Below, in pieces: positions 8,641-18,169 of a stretch of DNA of 64,000 nt. The position numbers and the translations under genes are program-made. Where the stretch lies: assembly GCA_900554415.1 (NCBI GenBank), contig USGU01000005.1, forward strand, positions 27,017 to 91,016, written 5' to 3'. Origin of the DNA: an uncultured Lachnospiraceae bacterium (GTDB lineage: Bacteria; Bacillota; Clostridia; Lachnospirales; Lachnospiraceae). The stretch's first letter is position 1. Each line of letters starts with the position of its first letter. The notes under the pieces are model-generated. The model worked only from the letters and a program-made list of their open reading frames with translations. It had not been told where the DNA came from and ran no database searches.

Positions 8641-9861
8641 CTAGTGTTTCCAATCTGTCCCACGCATAATCACATCATCACCGTAACGCTTTTTGATTTG
8701 TTCCATCACCGCATCCAGTTTCTGATGTTTTTCCTTCTTTTCTTTTTTTGCTCTTGCTTCTTCTAACATCGGCTGTACATCAAAGATGCTGAGTTGTTCC
8801 AGCTGTTCTTCCTCCACAAGCTTTGATGTCCGTATGCCAAGCAGACGTATGGGTTCTCCACTCCACAATTCTTCAAAGAGACTACATGCTTCCCGGTAAA
8901 GCATGTTTCCGTCATCCGTTGCCTTGCCGAGCTGCTTTTGATGAGATGTATTCTGAAAATTATAATACCGGATTTCCACACTTATCATGCTCGCCCGCTG
9001 TCCTGACGCACGCAGACGCCCTGCCACCTTTTCGGCAAGCTTTTCAAGCACTGCTTCTGCATCTTCCCGCTTCTCCACATCTCTGGCAAGTGTGATAGAA
9101 TTCCCAATTCCTTTTGCTGCCCGTTCTTCCGACTGAACCACATCTTCTCCGATACCATTAGCAAATTCCCAAAGCATCCTTCCATGACTCTTTAAATGTG
9201 ACTCAAGGAGAGCCGGGTCCGTCTGAGCCAACTCTCCTATGGTATTAATTTCTAATTTATGTAAGACTTCTACGCTGGACTTTCCGGCCATGAACAGTTC
9301 ACCCACCGGAAGAGGCCACATCTTGGTTTGAATTTCTTCTGAGAACAAAGTATGCACCCGGTTCGGCTTTTCAAAATCCGATGCCATCTTCGCCAGAAGC
9401 TTATTACTGGAAATCCCTACATTTACCGTAAAACCGAAGGTATCATATACCCGCTGTTTGATTTCCATTGCCGCTTCAACCGGAGATGCAAACCGCCCTG
9501 CAATTCCCGTAAAATCCATATAGCATTCATCCACACTGACCTGTTCGATTTCCGCCTTATATGTCCGCAGGAAATCCATCAGTCTCGCACTGTATCTGCT
9601 GTACAGATTATGATTCGGTGGTTCCATATGCAGGTTCGGGCATTTCCGCATAGCCTGCGCAACCGGTTCACCTGTCCGGATTCCATAGCGTTTAGCCGGA
9701 ACAGACTTTGCCAGCACAATTCCATGTCTGGACTGCTGATCTCCACCGATAATCGCAGGAATCTCTCTGATATCCACATCAGAACCATTTGCCAGCATCT
9801 CCACTGCCGTCCAGCTTAAGTAAGCAGAATTGACATCAATATGAAAGATAATCTTCTGCAT
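8641..9861 (-). CDS. dinB: DNA polymerase IV (Y family)
   Basis: A 406-residue translesion polymerase. It begins MQKIIFHIDVNSAYLSW (first catalytic Asp) and has the palm motif SVDECYMDFTG with the catalytic DE pair; the helix-hairpin-helix thumb and little-finger domains follow. There is no obvious beta-clamp motif, but LSIFDVQP near residue 365 could serve (QxxLF-like). It starts 24 bases after the gap stop codon with no terminator between them, so it is probably read from the gap promoter as well as any weak one of its own. That pairing is unusual because dinB is normally damage-controlled; no LexA box is apparent in the short gap. Confidence 0.95.
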   Translation of the reverse strand: MQKIIFHIDVNSAYLSWTAVEMLANGSDVDIREIPAIIGGDQQSRHGIVLAKSVPAKRYGIRTGEPVAQAMRKCPNLHMEPPNHNLYSRYSARLMDFLRTYKAEIEQVSVDECYMDFTGIAGRFASPVEAAMEIKQRVYDTFGFTVNVGISSNKLLAKMASDFEKPNRVHTLFSEEIQTKMWPLPVGELFMAGKSSVEVLHKLEINTIGELAQTDPALLESHLKSHGRMLWEFANGIGEDVVQSEERAAKGIGNSITLARDVEKREDAEAVLEKLAEKVAGRLRASGQRASMISVEIRYYNFQNTSHQKQLGKATDDGNMLYREACSLFEELWSGEPIRLLGIRTSKLVEEEQLEQLSIFDVQPMLEEARAKKEKKEKHQKLDAVMEQIKKRYGDDVIMRGTDWKH

Positions 9862-9885
9862 CTTACCACCATTTTCTTCAAAAAA

Positions 9886-10902
9886 TTATTTGTTATCTAC
9901 TTCATACATATAACGGATTAAATCCAGAGTCTTGCTTGAATATCCGTATTCATTGTCATAGAAAGCAATGAGCTTGAACAGTTTATTGTTCAGTTCAATT
10001 CCTTCTCTTGCATCGAAAATAGAAGTACATGGATCACCTACAAAGTCACCAGATACTACTTCATCGTCCACATATTCAATAATTCCTTTCATATATGTTT
10101 CAGAAGCTTCCTTCATCTTTTCGCAGATTTCTGCATAGCTTGTCTCTTTCTTCAGTACAACATTCAAGTCTACTACAGAAACATCGGAAGTTGGTACTCT
10201 GTATGAAATTCCTGTCATCTTTCCAAGCAGGGATGGAATAACAAGCCCTACTGCCTTTGCAGCACCTGTGGTAGATGGGATAATATTGTTAAATACACTT
10301 CTTCCGGTTCTCCAGTCCTTCATAGATCTTGCATCTACTACCTTCTGTTTTGCAGTTGCAGAATGAATCGTTGACATCAGTCCCTGTTCAATTCCCCAGT
10401 TTTCTTCCAATACCCGGCAAAGCGGAGCCAGACAGTTCGTTGTGCAGGATGCATTGGATACAATATCCATATCTGCTTCGTACTTTTCATGGTTGACACC
10501 GTATACAAATGTTGGTGTTACTTTATCCTTCGCCGGTGCAGAGATAATTACTTTCTTTGCTCCTGCCTTAATATGGTCCATAGCCTTCTCTGTTGTTGTA
10601 TATGCACCGGTGGCCTCTACGATATATTCAGCCCCACACTCTTTCCATGGAATGTTAATTGCCTCTGTCTCTGAATATACCGGAACTTTCTTTCCATCAA
10701 TTACAAGTCCACCTTCATATTTATCTAATGACTTTGGAAATCTGCCAAAAGTTGTATCATATTTCAGCATATATACAAGATAATCTAAATCTGCATTACG
10801 CACATTGATACCTGCGATTTCCATATCCGGCATGTCCATTGCTGCTCTGATTACAACTCTTCCAATTCTTCCAAATCCACTAATTCCAACTTTAATTGCC
10901 AC
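9886..10902 (-). CDS. gap: Glyceraldehyde-3-phosphate dehydrogenase
   Basis: Oxidises glyceraldehyde-3-phosphate with NAD and phosphate in glycolysis. The 338-residue product starts with the Rossmann motif KVGISGFGRIGR and carries the catalytic cysteine in SNASCTTNCLAPL. Length and motifs are standard. The start codon is GTG at 10902, behind a strong AGGAGG site, and is confirmed by the family's usual N-terminus. It has its own promoter and is followed closely by dinB. Confidence 0.97.
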   Translation of the reverse strand: MAIKVGISGFGRIGRVVIRAAMDMPDMEIAGINVRNADLDYLVYMLKYDTTFGRFPKSLDKYEGGLVIDGKKVPVYSETEAINIPWKECGAEYIVEATGAYTTTEKAMDHIKAGAKKVIISAPAKDKVTPTFVYGVNHEKYEADMDIVSNASCTTNCLAPLCRVLEENWGIEQGLMSTIHSATAKQKVVDARSMKDWRTGRSVFNNIIPSTTGAAKAVGLVIPSLLGKMTGISYRVPTSDVSVVDLNVVLKKETSYAEICEKMKEASETYMKGIIEYVDDEVVSGDFVGDPCTSIFDAREGIELNNKLFKLIAFYDNEYGYSSKTLDLIRYMYEVDNK

Positions 10903-10933
10903 GTTACAATCCTCCTGAATCTTTTCTCTTTAC

Positions 10934-10963
10934 ATTATATAGCCTCTTCTTTTCCAGTGTAAA
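10934..10963 (-). promoter_or_regulatory. Sigma-A promoter of gap
   Basis: Minus strand -35 TTTACA (10958-10963), 18-base spacer, -10 TATAAT (10934-10939), about 30 bases from the start codon. The -35 box abuts the T-run of the clpB terminator, so one unit ends exactly where the next begins. Confidence 0.75.
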
Positions 10964-10971
10964 AAAGAAAA

Positions 10972-11001
10972 GGAAGTATCACATAACTCTATGATACTCC
11001 C
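10972..11001 (-). terminator. Rho-independent terminator of clpB
   Basis: Ten-base stem with one G-U pair (10972-10981 with 10992-11001), 10-base loop, followed on the minus strand by TTTTCTTTTTT. It lies about 90 bases after the clpB stop. The rest of the 190-base gap between clpB and gap is AT-rich and holds a small 8-bp hairpin at 11042-11060 of unknown role. Confidence 0.82.
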
Positions 11002-11093
11002 TTCATTTATAAAAGTAAATTAATTAAGAATTTAACGTGTTCGTTGATATATTATCAACGATTACTATATTTTTATCTGCATAAATTCACTTT

Positions 11094-13682
11094 TTAATTT
11101 CTTTTTACCTTTGCTGTCAACGCTCCATTTTCCACATCAATCAAAATGGTATCTCCGCTTCCCACATCACCTGACAGAATTAATCTTGCTGCCAGTGTTT
11201 CCACATGTTTCTGCAGATAACGTTTCAGTGGTCTTGCGCCGTACATCGGGTCATATCCACCATCGATAACGAACTGCTTTGCTTCTTCAGTCAGTTCAAT
11301 CTGAAGCTCTCTGTCTGCCAGACGTTTATTCACATCTGCAATCAGAAGTTCTACAATGGCACCAATATTGCTCTTGGTAAGTGGCCGGAACATAATGGTC
11401 TCATCCAGACGGTTCAGGAATTCCGGTCTGAAGTGCGCACGCAGTTCAGCCATAACCTGTGCTTCTGCTTCCGGCTTAATCTCACCGTTTTCATCAATGC
11501 CATCCAACAGGTAAGAGGAACCAATGTTAGAGGTCATAATCAAAATAGTATTCTTAAAGTCAACTGTTCTTCCCTGCGAATCCGTGATTCGTCCATCATC
11601 TAATACCTGTAACAGTACGTTAAATACATCCGGATGTGCCTTTTCCACTTCATCAAACAATACAACAGAGTACGGTTTTCTACGGACTGCTTCTGTAAGC
11701 TGTCCTCCTTCATCATAGCCTACATATCCCGGAGGCGCTCCAATCAGACGAGACACAGAATACTTCTCCATGTACTCACTCATATCGATACGTACCATGT
11801 TGCTCTCATCATCAAACAAGCTTTCCGCAAGGGCTTTGGCAAGTTCTGTCTTACCTACACCAGTTGGACCAAGGAACAAGAAGGAACCAATTGGCTTTGT
11901 CGGGTCTTTAATTCCTGCCTTGGAACGAATGATTGCTTCTGTTACTTTCTGGACACTTTCATCCTGACCTACTACACGTTTGTGTAATTCCTTATCCAGA
12001 TTCAAAGTCTTACTTCGTTCACTTTCATTTAACTTGGCAACTGGAATACCTGTCCATCTGGAAACGATTTTTGCAATCTCGTCCTCGGTTACCGCTTCGT
12101 GTACCAAAGACAAATCCTTGTTCTTTATCTGTTCTTCTTCATCTTCCAATTGTTTCTGAAGCTGTGGCAGGCGGCCATACTGCAATTCTGCTGCCTTGTT
12201 TAAATCATACTGCTGCTTTGCAATCTGAATTTCCTGATTGACCTGTTCAATCTGCTCACGAATCTTCTGTACCGATTCGACTGCACGTTTTTCATTATCC
12301 CACTGAGCTTTCTTCTTGGCAAATTCTTCTCTGTGCTCTGCTAAATCCTGTTGCAGATGTTCCAGTCTTTCCTTGCTCAGTCTGTCATCTTCTTTCTTCA
12401 AAGCAGTCTCTTCGATTTCAAGCTGTGTTACTTTTCTGCGAAGTTCATCCAGCTCTGTCGGCATGGAATCCAGTTCTGTTTTAATCAAAGCACATGCTTC
12501 GTCTACCAAATCAATGGCTTTATCTGGCAGGAAACGGTCGGAAATATAACGATGCGAAAGGGTTGCAGCCGCTACAAGCGCACCATCTGTAATCTTAACG
12601 CCATGATATACTTCATAACGTTCCTTCAATCCACGCAGAATGGAAATTGCGTCTTCTACAGACGGTTCATCTACCATAACCGGCTGGAAACGACGTTCCA
12701 ACGCAGCATCTTTCTCAATATACTGTCGGTACTCATCCAATGTTGTTGCGCCAATACAGTGCAGCTCACCACGGGCAAGCATTGGTTTTAACATATTGCC
12801 TGCGTCCATGGAGCCTTCTGTCTTACCGGCTCCTACAATGGTATGCAGCTCATCAATGAAAAGAATAATCTTTCCTTCGCTGTTCTTTACTTCTTCCAGT
12901 ACTGCTTTCAGACGTTCTTCAAATTCACCACGATACTTTGCTCCGGCTACCAAAGCTCCCATATCCAGTGCGAATACCTTCTTGTCCTTCAGACCTTCCG
13001 GAACATCGCCGGCTACAATACGCTGTGCCAGACCTTCTACTGCTGCTGTCTTACCTACACCAGGTTCTCCAATCAGAACTGGATTGTTCTTGGTCTTACG
13101 AGACAGAATCCGAATCACATTCCGAATTTCCGCATCTCGTCCAATCACTGGATCCAGCTTCTGCTCTCTTGCACGCTGTACCAGATCCTGTCCATATTTG
13201 TTCAGTGTATCATAAGTTGCTTCTGGATTATCACTGGTAACTCTCTGATTACCACGCACCGTAGAAAGTGCCTGCAGAAAGCTTTCTCTGGTAATACCCA
13301 TCTCTTTCAACAGCGTTTTCATCTCTCTGCTTGCATATTTTAACAATGCAAGAAACAGATGCTCTACCGATACATATTCATCACCCATCTGCTTTGCTTC
13401 GTCTTCTGCATGAATCAATACATTATTCAGATTCTGACCAATGTAAAGCTGTCCACCTTGAACCTTCGGACGCTTATTAATTGCTTCCTCCACACGGTTC
13501 AATACATACTCCTTTGACATTCCCATCTTCTCAAGCAGCTTTAATATCAGGCTGTCATCAATGGTTATCAATGCGTCAAGTAAATGTTCCTGTTCTATTT
13601 CCTGGTTTCCATAGTCCGTTGCAATCTTCTCGCACTTCTGGACTGCTTCCATAGAACTTCTTGTAAATTTGCTAAGGTTCAT
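11094..13682 (-). CDS. clpB: ATP-dependent disaggregase ClpB
   Basis: An 862-residue Hsp100 chaperone that rescues aggregated proteins with DnaK. Order: N-terminal Clp_N repeats (residues 1-150), first AAA+ domain with GEPGVGKTAAVEG (near 205), the long middle coiled coil (about 410-530, which sets ClpB apart from ClpC/ClpA), second AAA+ domain with GPTGVGKTELAK (near 605) and the C-terminal D2 domain. No ClpP-docking loop is seen, as expected. The ATG has an AGGAGG site. A perfect CIRCE operator overlaps its promoter, so HrcA should repress it. Confidence 0.97.
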   Translation of the reverse strand: MNLSKFTRSSMEAVQKCEKIATDYGNQEIEQEHLLDALITIDDSLILKLLEKMGMSKEYVLNRVEEAINKRPKVQGGQLYIGQNLNNVLIHAEDEAKQMGDEYVSVEHLFLALLKYASREMKTLLKEMGITRESFLQALSTVRGNQRVTSDNPEATYDTLNKYGQDLVQRAREQKLDPVIGRDAEIRNVIRILSRKTKNNPVLIGEPGVGKTAAVEGLAQRIVAGDVPEGLKDKKVFALDMGALVAGAKYRGEFEERLKAVLEEVKNSEGKIILFIDELHTIVGAGKTEGSMDAGNMLKPMLARGELHCIGATTLDEYRQYIEKDAALERRFQPVMVDEPSVEDAISILRGLKERYEVYHGVKITDGALVAAATLSHRYISDRFLPDKAIDLVDEACALIKTELDSMPTELDELRRKVTQLEIEETALKKEDDRLSKERLEHLQQDLAEHREEFAKKKAQWDNEKRAVESVQKIREQIEQVNQEIQIAKQQYDLNKAAELQYGRLPQLQKQLEDEEEQIKNKDLSLVHEAVTEDEIAKIVSRWTGIPVAKLNESERSKTLNLDKELHKRVVGQDESVQKVTEAIIRSKAGIKDPTKPIGSFLFLGPTGVGKTELAKALAESLFDDESNMVRIDMSEYMEKYSVSRLIGAPPGYVGYDEGGQLTEAVRRKPYSVVLFDEVEKAHPDVFNVLLQVLDDGRITDSQGRTVDFKNTILIMTSNIGSSYLLDGIDENGEIKPEAEAQVMAELRAHFRPEFLNRLDETIMFRPLTKSNIGAIVELLIADVNKRLADRELQIELTEEAKQFVIDGGYDPMYGARPLKRYLQKHVETLAARLILSGDVGSGDTILIDVENGALTAKVKRN

Positions 13683-13744
13683 AAACTACGCCTCCTATCT
13701 ATCTAAATCAAATGAAATATAACTTGTTTTCTTGTTCTATTAGG

Positions 13745-13774
13745 AATATAACACAAAAGATTAGCACTCGTCAA
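13745..13774 (-). promoter_or_regulatory. Sigma-A promoter of clpB
   Basis: Minus strand -35 TTGACG (13769-13774), 18-base spacer, -10 TATATT (13745-13750). The -35 box lies inside the CIRCE spacer, so HrcA binding would directly block RNA polymerase. Confidence 0.82.
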
Positions 13775-13787
13775 GTGTGAGTGCTAA
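13761..13787. promoter_or_regulatory. CIRCE operator (HrcA binding site) at clpB
   Basis: Perfect match to the known element: TTAGCACTC (13761-13769), nine bases, GAGTGCTAA (13779-13787). The arms extend to 15 perfect base pairs (AAAAGA...TCTTTT), so the site could double as a terminator for the transporter gene to its left or for read-through. Confidence 0.95.
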
Positions 13788-13831
13788 TCTTTTTATGAAA
13801 ATTCTGTGAACTTTTCCTATTTTCTTTACAT

Positions 13832-15205
13832 TTACATCTGAATCCATCCAAAAGCATTTGCCACGGAACTAATAAAAATAATTGCGGCAAAAATTGGACA
13901 CAGATACTGAATCATAAAATTAAAAATCTTCTTTCTGCGGAAAGTACCGCCTTCAAGGAGCATTTCCTCTTCTATTTTTTTCACCCCAATCGCTCTTGAA
14001 ACCAAAAGGCAAATCGCAATCGCTGCAATCGGCATCATGACAGAATTCGTAAGAAAATCAAAGAAATCCAGGAACTGCATTCCTATAATACGAACACCTG
14101 CAAGCGGACCATATCCCAATGAGGAAAGACTTCCAAGAGCAACCATAATCACACCTACAATAATAGTGGCTTTCTTTCTGCCCCATTTCAGTTCATCCTG
14201 AAAAGTCGATACTGCACTTTCTGTAAGTGCAATCGAGCTTGTCACTGCTGCACACAGTACCAGTACAAAAAATAAAATCCCAACAACCGTGCCAAATCCC
14301 ATACTTTCAAATACCTTAGGTATGGTAATAAACATTAAAGCAGGTCCTGCCTGTAATGTTTTGGCATCTCCACCTGAAAATGCAAATACCGCAGGAATAA
14401 TCATAAGTCCTGCCATAACTGCAATGGCAGTATCAAAAATTTCTACATTCTTTGTAGACTCTTCAATCGATACCTCTTTCTTCATATAAGAGCCAAAAGT
14501 AACCAGAATTCCCATGGCAATTGAAAGAGAATAAAACATCTGTCCCATAGCAGACACCACCGTCATCCAGGAAAAATGTTTCACATTCGGCACCAGAAAA
14601 TACTTCACACCTTCCAGTGCTCCCGGTCTTGTTACCGAATAAATAGAAATAATGACTGACAGAACAACCAGCACCGGCATCATAACTTTGGAAACACGTT
14701 CTACTCCGTTTTCCACTCCGGCATAAATAATGAAAACTGTAAATAAGGTAAACGCAATAAAACAAAGTTCTGTAGACATTCCATTGGAAATAAAATCTCC
14801 AAAATAACCATCTGCGGCAAGTTTTGCTCCATTTCCTTTGATATATTCTACAAGATATTTAATTACCCATCCTCCTATAACGGAATAATACGGCACAATT
14901 AAAACAGGAATGATTGCATTCAGCCATCCTCCGACAGACAGCCATTTTGATTTTCCACAGGAATGAAATGCTCCTACCGGGCTTTTCCTCGTCATACGTC
15001 CAAGTGCTGTTTCCGCTACAATCATAGTATAGCCAAAAGTCAATGCAAGGATAATATAAATCAAGAGAAAAATTCCTCCTCCGTATTTTGCAGCAAGATA
15101 TGGGAACCGCCATATATTTCCCAATCCTACTGAAGCTCCTGCTGCTGATAATACAAATCCCAGCTTTCCAGAGAACATGCTTCTCTTTTCGTGTTGTTTT
15201 TCCAT
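13832..15205 (-). CDS. Sodium-dependent neurotransmitter:sodium symporter family transporter
   Basis: A 457-residue NSS/SNF-family protein that should import an amino acid or related amine with Na+. The N-terminal signature SAAGASVGLGNIWRFPYLA (sodium and substrate site in membrane segment 1) is intact, and about eleven to twelve hydrophobic segments follow. I start it at the ATG at 15205 (MEKQHEKRSMF), which has GGAGA nine bases upstream; a longer frame would overlap the kinase gene. It lies 34 bases behind a hybrid kinase with two amino-acid-binding-protein-like domains, which suggests a shared substrate. Its substrate is not predictable from sequence. Confidence 0.9.
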   Translation of the reverse strand: MEKQHEKRSMFSGKLGFVLSAAGASVGLGNIWRFPYLAAKYGGGIFLLIYIILALTFGYTMIVAETALGRMTRKSPVGAFHSCGKSKWLSVGGWLNAIIPVLIVPYYSVIGGWVIKYLVEYIKGNGAKLAADGYFGDFISNGMSTELCFIAFTLFTVFIIYAGVENGVERVSKVMMPVLVVLSVIISIYSVTRPGALEGVKYFLVPNVKHFSWMTVVSAMGQMFYSLSIAMGILVTFGSYMKKEVSIEESTKNVEIFDTAIAVMAGLMIIPAVFAFSGGDAKTLQAGPALMFITIPKVFESMGFGTVVGILFFVLVLCAAVTSSIALTESAVSTFQDELKWGRKKATIIVGVIMVALGSLSSLGYGPLAGVRIIGMQFLDFFDFLTNSVMMPIAAIAICLLVSRAIGVKKIEEEMLLEGGTFRRKKIFNFMIQYLCPIFAAIIFISSVANAFGWIQM

Positions 15206-15239
15206 AATCTTCTCTCCTTCGTCCTCTATCCTTTTCAGA

Positions 15240-18029
15240 TTAATGGGCATTCTCTTTTAGTGTTCCCTCAATCACCTTAATACTGATTGGTTTGGAAATA
15301 TAGCCCGTCATACCGGCTTCCCGGCATTTCTGCCTGTCACTTGCATAGGTATTTGCAGTCATTGCAAAAATAGGAATATCATTGTCTTCTCTCTGACTCT
15401 CGCGAATCAGTCTGGTTGCCTCCAAGCCATCCATAACCGGCATCTGCATATCCATAAAGACCGCAAAATAGTATCCAGTTTCGGAACCTTCGAACTTCTC
15501 CACACCGATTTTTCCATTTTTCGCCCAGTCCACAGTAAAACCGATACTTTCTAATAATTCTACCGCTATTTCTGCATTCAATGCATTATCCTCTACCAGT
15601 AATGCCCGTTTTCCAATAAAATCCGCATAGCTTTGTTCCGCATCATTTTTCGCATGAAGCACTGCTTCCCGTTGTTCCTCAGAAGCAGGTGGAAGCGGCA
15701 ATTCTACGGTAAATGTAGAGCCTTTTCCAAGTTCACTTTCTATAGACAGACTTCCATGCATCAACTCTGTAAATCCTTTTACCACAGACATACCAAGTCC
15801 GGCTCCCTCTGTCTTGGAAATGCGGCTGTCCTCAGCCCGTGAATAATCTTCACAAATATGTTCGATAAATTCTTCCGTCATACCAATACCATTATCTGTA
15901 CATCGGAAACGGTATCTGTTTTCTGAAACCATGTCCATGGAAACATCAATCTTTCCTCCGCCCGGTGTATATTTAATCGCATTTGACACAATATTAATAA
16001 TAATCTGGCTGAGCCGGTTGGTGTCACCGATTACGACGCAGTCATCTAAAACACAGTATAAATTCAGGTTCTGCTCCTTTTTCTCGGCCAGCGGTCTCAG
16101 AATATCCACGCTGTTTATCAAACAGTTCTTTGGAGCAAACGGCTTCTGAAGCAGCTCTATATGTCCATATTCCAACTGATTGACATCCAGAATCGAATTA
16201 ATCAGCATGAGCAGATAACTTCCTTCTGACGCAATACTGTCCAGCGCATTCTCCAGTTTGACCGAATCATTCTGATATTTCTGCGCTACCTGCGTCATAC
16301 CGAGCACCACATTCAGCGGTGTCCGGATATCATGACTCATCTTAGAAAAGAAGTTCTGTTTGGATTCATTTGCAGCCTTAGATTCCTGAAGTGCCACGGA
16401 TAATTCTTCCGAAATCTTCTGCTGCTTCCTCTTACTTCTTACCTGCATAAAATACAGAATAATGAAAAATCCGGCTAAAAAGAAGCTTACAACCATCATA
16501 ATCAGAACCGATGGATGGGTATACAAATATCCTGCTACAGACTGGGTCAAAGTTCTCTCCAGATATTTCTGTACAATATCTGTCCCGTTCTGTTCCGCAA
16601 CGATTGATAACGTTTTCTCCCACAGTCCGTAAAACAATACATTATCTTTCGCATTAATTCCCATACTGAGTTCCAGAGAAGCTCCCGGAACAATTTCCAC
16701 CCGCAACCGGTTTCTTGTATCATCCTGCGCCAGTCTCTGTGCTGTATAGGTCATCAGGAGAACACCATCTACCTTGTCATCTAAAACACTCTGGGTACAT
16801 TCTTCCAGACTGTCTGCTACTACCACTTCCGCTTCCGGCCAGGTCTCCTCAATAATCTTACGAACCGGAATATTATCATCTACAATAGTAAGCTTCTGAA
16901 ACCGGTTCGATGCATCTGTTTTACAGAGCACGGATACGGTTGTCTTCAGATAAGCGGAGGTTATTTTATATTTACTCTCACCCTCGTCCTCGTAGCAGCC
17001 GTCCATATCCATCCAGATATCCACATCACCGGAATTGATAACTTCCTCATATTCTTCCTTCGTGGATACAGGAATAATCTCATAATCCAGTCCCAGGTCT
17101 GCTGTGACACCTTTAAAAATATCCACTGCAATGCCCTTTGGTTCCCCGTCTTCATACCAGGAATACGGAGTCTGTTCCGGATTCATGACTGCCCGTATCA
17201 CCGTCTGATTCTTCCGCATTTCATCCAGAAAATTCTGTTCCTCTTCGGTATAATCTGTAGTTTTACCGGAACTTCCATAATACTTATTAAATAAATCGGT
17301 TCTCCAGGTAGGAAGTTCCACATTCATCTCATTAATCGCATCGTCCAGTGCATCCACAAGTGCCTGGTCCTCTTTGCGTACCATCAGATAATAAGGGGTC
17401 TGTTCCAGTTCCTCTACCACCCTTTCACCCTCCAGAGTACTGATATAACTGTTGACAAGCGCATCCACTTCTCCATTGATTAACGCATTTGTAAGCTCTG
17501 CCGGAGTCTCATAATAAGCAAGTTCATAAGTAAATCCCTTGGATTTCGCAAATTCTTCAAATTTTTCCTTATAGGTATGACGCTCCAGAATACCAATCCG
17601 GAGTCCATTATAGGTATCATAGTCTCCTGCCACTACTTTGGTATTTCCAACCTTTACTGTCATACAGGTTGTTGCAGTAATCGACGGATGTCTGGAAAAT
17701 GCAAATTCCGCATCACGCTCTTCTGTCCATTTAGCTGCTGTATAAATATCCAGCTCACCATTTCGAAGCATGTCTACACATTCGGAAGCACTTTTATCAT
17801 ATCCCACATAGGAAAATGTACATTGCAGATAATTTGCAATCGTCTGCATCATCTCATATCCATAACCCGAACGTTCTCCATTCTCATCCTGTATGTTAAA
17901 ACAGTCATTAGGGAAAAAGGCCACCTTATAATTCGGTGTTTCCTCACTTGGCACATCTGCCGCATAAACTGTGCCCATCCAATTCAATGAAATAATTATA
18001 GTTAATAAAAAAGCTGTAAATCGTTTCAT
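15240..18029 (-). CDS. BvgS-like hybrid histidine kinase with two extracytoplasmic solute-binding domains
   Basis: A 929-residue sensor. Signal peptide (residues 1-24), two tandem SBP_bac_3-type domains (about 30-255 and 265-490), one membrane segment (about 505-528), HisKA with MSHDIRTPLN (phospho-accepting His), HATPase with NAIKYTPGG, DNGIGM and GAGLGMSVVK, then a receiver domain with ALLVEDNALN, the acceptor Asp in FMDMQMPVMDG and the conserved Lys in ISKPI. There is no HPt or output domain, so a separate phosphotransfer partner is needed, and none is encoded nearby. The SBP domains suggest direct sensing of an amino acid or similar ligand. The neighbouring NSS transporter is the natural target or co-sensor. 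Confidence 0.92.
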   Translation of the reverse strand: MKRFTAFLLTIIISLNWMGTVYAADVPSEETPNYKVAFFPNDCFNIQDENGERSGYGYEMMQTIANYLQCTFSYVGYDKSASECVDMLRNGELDIYTAAKWTEERDAEFAFSRHPSITATTCMTVKVGNTKVVAGDYDTYNGLRIGILERHTYKEKFEEFAKSKGFTYELAYYETPAELTNALINGEVDALVNSYISTLEGERVVEELEQTPYYLMVRKEDQALVDALDDAINEMNVELPTWRTDLFNKYYGSSGKTTDYTEEEQNFLDEMRKNQTVIRAVMNPEQTPYSWYEDGEPKGIAVDIFKGVTADLGLDYEIIPVSTKEEYEEVINSGDVDIWMDMDGCYEDEGESKYKITSAYLKTTVSVLCKTDASNRFQKLTIVDDNIPVRKIIEETWPEAEVVVADSLEECTQSVLDDKVDGVLLMTYTAQRLAQDDTRNRLRVEIVPGASLELSMGINAKDNVLFYGLWEKTLSIVAEQNGTDIVQKYLERTLTQSVAGYLYTHPSVLIMMVVSFFLAGFFIILYFMQVRSKRKQQKISEELSVALQESKAANESKQNFFSKMSHDIRTPLNVVLGMTQVAQKYQNDSVKLENALDSIASEGSYLLMLINSILDVNQLEYGHIELLQKPFAPKNCLINSVDILRPLAEKKEQNLNLYCVLDDCVVIGDTNRLSQIIINIVSNAIKYTPGGGKIDVSMDMVSENRYRFRCTDNGIGMTEEFIEHICEDYSRAEDSRISKTEGAGLGMSVVKGFTELMHGSLSIESELGKGSTFTVELPLPPASEEQREAVLHAKNDAEQSYADFIGKRALLVEDNALNAEIAVELLESIGFTVDWAKNGKIGVEKFEGSETGYYFAVFMDMQMPVMDGLEATRLIRESQREDNDIPIFAMTANTYASDRQKCREAGMTGYISKPISIKVIEGTLKENAH

Positions 18030-18070
18030 CTTTCTAATTCACTCCATCAGTATAACAATAGATTGCTTCT

Positions 18071-18099
18071 ATCTTATAATGGAAAACCCCTATTGTCAA
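18071..18099 (-). promoter_or_regulatory. Promoter of the hybrid kinase gene
   Basis: Minus strand -35 TTGACA (18094-18099), 17-base spacer, -10 TAAGAT (18071-18076), about 42 bases ahead of the ATG. Confidence 0.65.
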
Positions 18100-18124
18100 T
18101 TTATCATTCCGGAAAAGCGTATAA

Positions 18125-18157
18125 AAAAAGTACAAGTTTTCACAACCTGCACTTTTT
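18125..18157 (-). terminator. Rho-independent terminator of the phospholipid operon
   Basis: Fourteen-base stem with two wobble pairs (18125-18138 with 18144-18157), 5-base loop, followed on the minus strand by a T-run (ACTTTTTTTAT). It sits directly behind the phospholipase-D-like gene. Confidence 0.82.
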
Positions 18158-18169
18158 CACGTTTTTATT

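Noticed and set aside
11042..11060. Operator-like palindrome CGTTGATA/TATCAACG behind clpB
   Set aside because: It lies in a 3' region away from any promoter; probably a minor hairpin.
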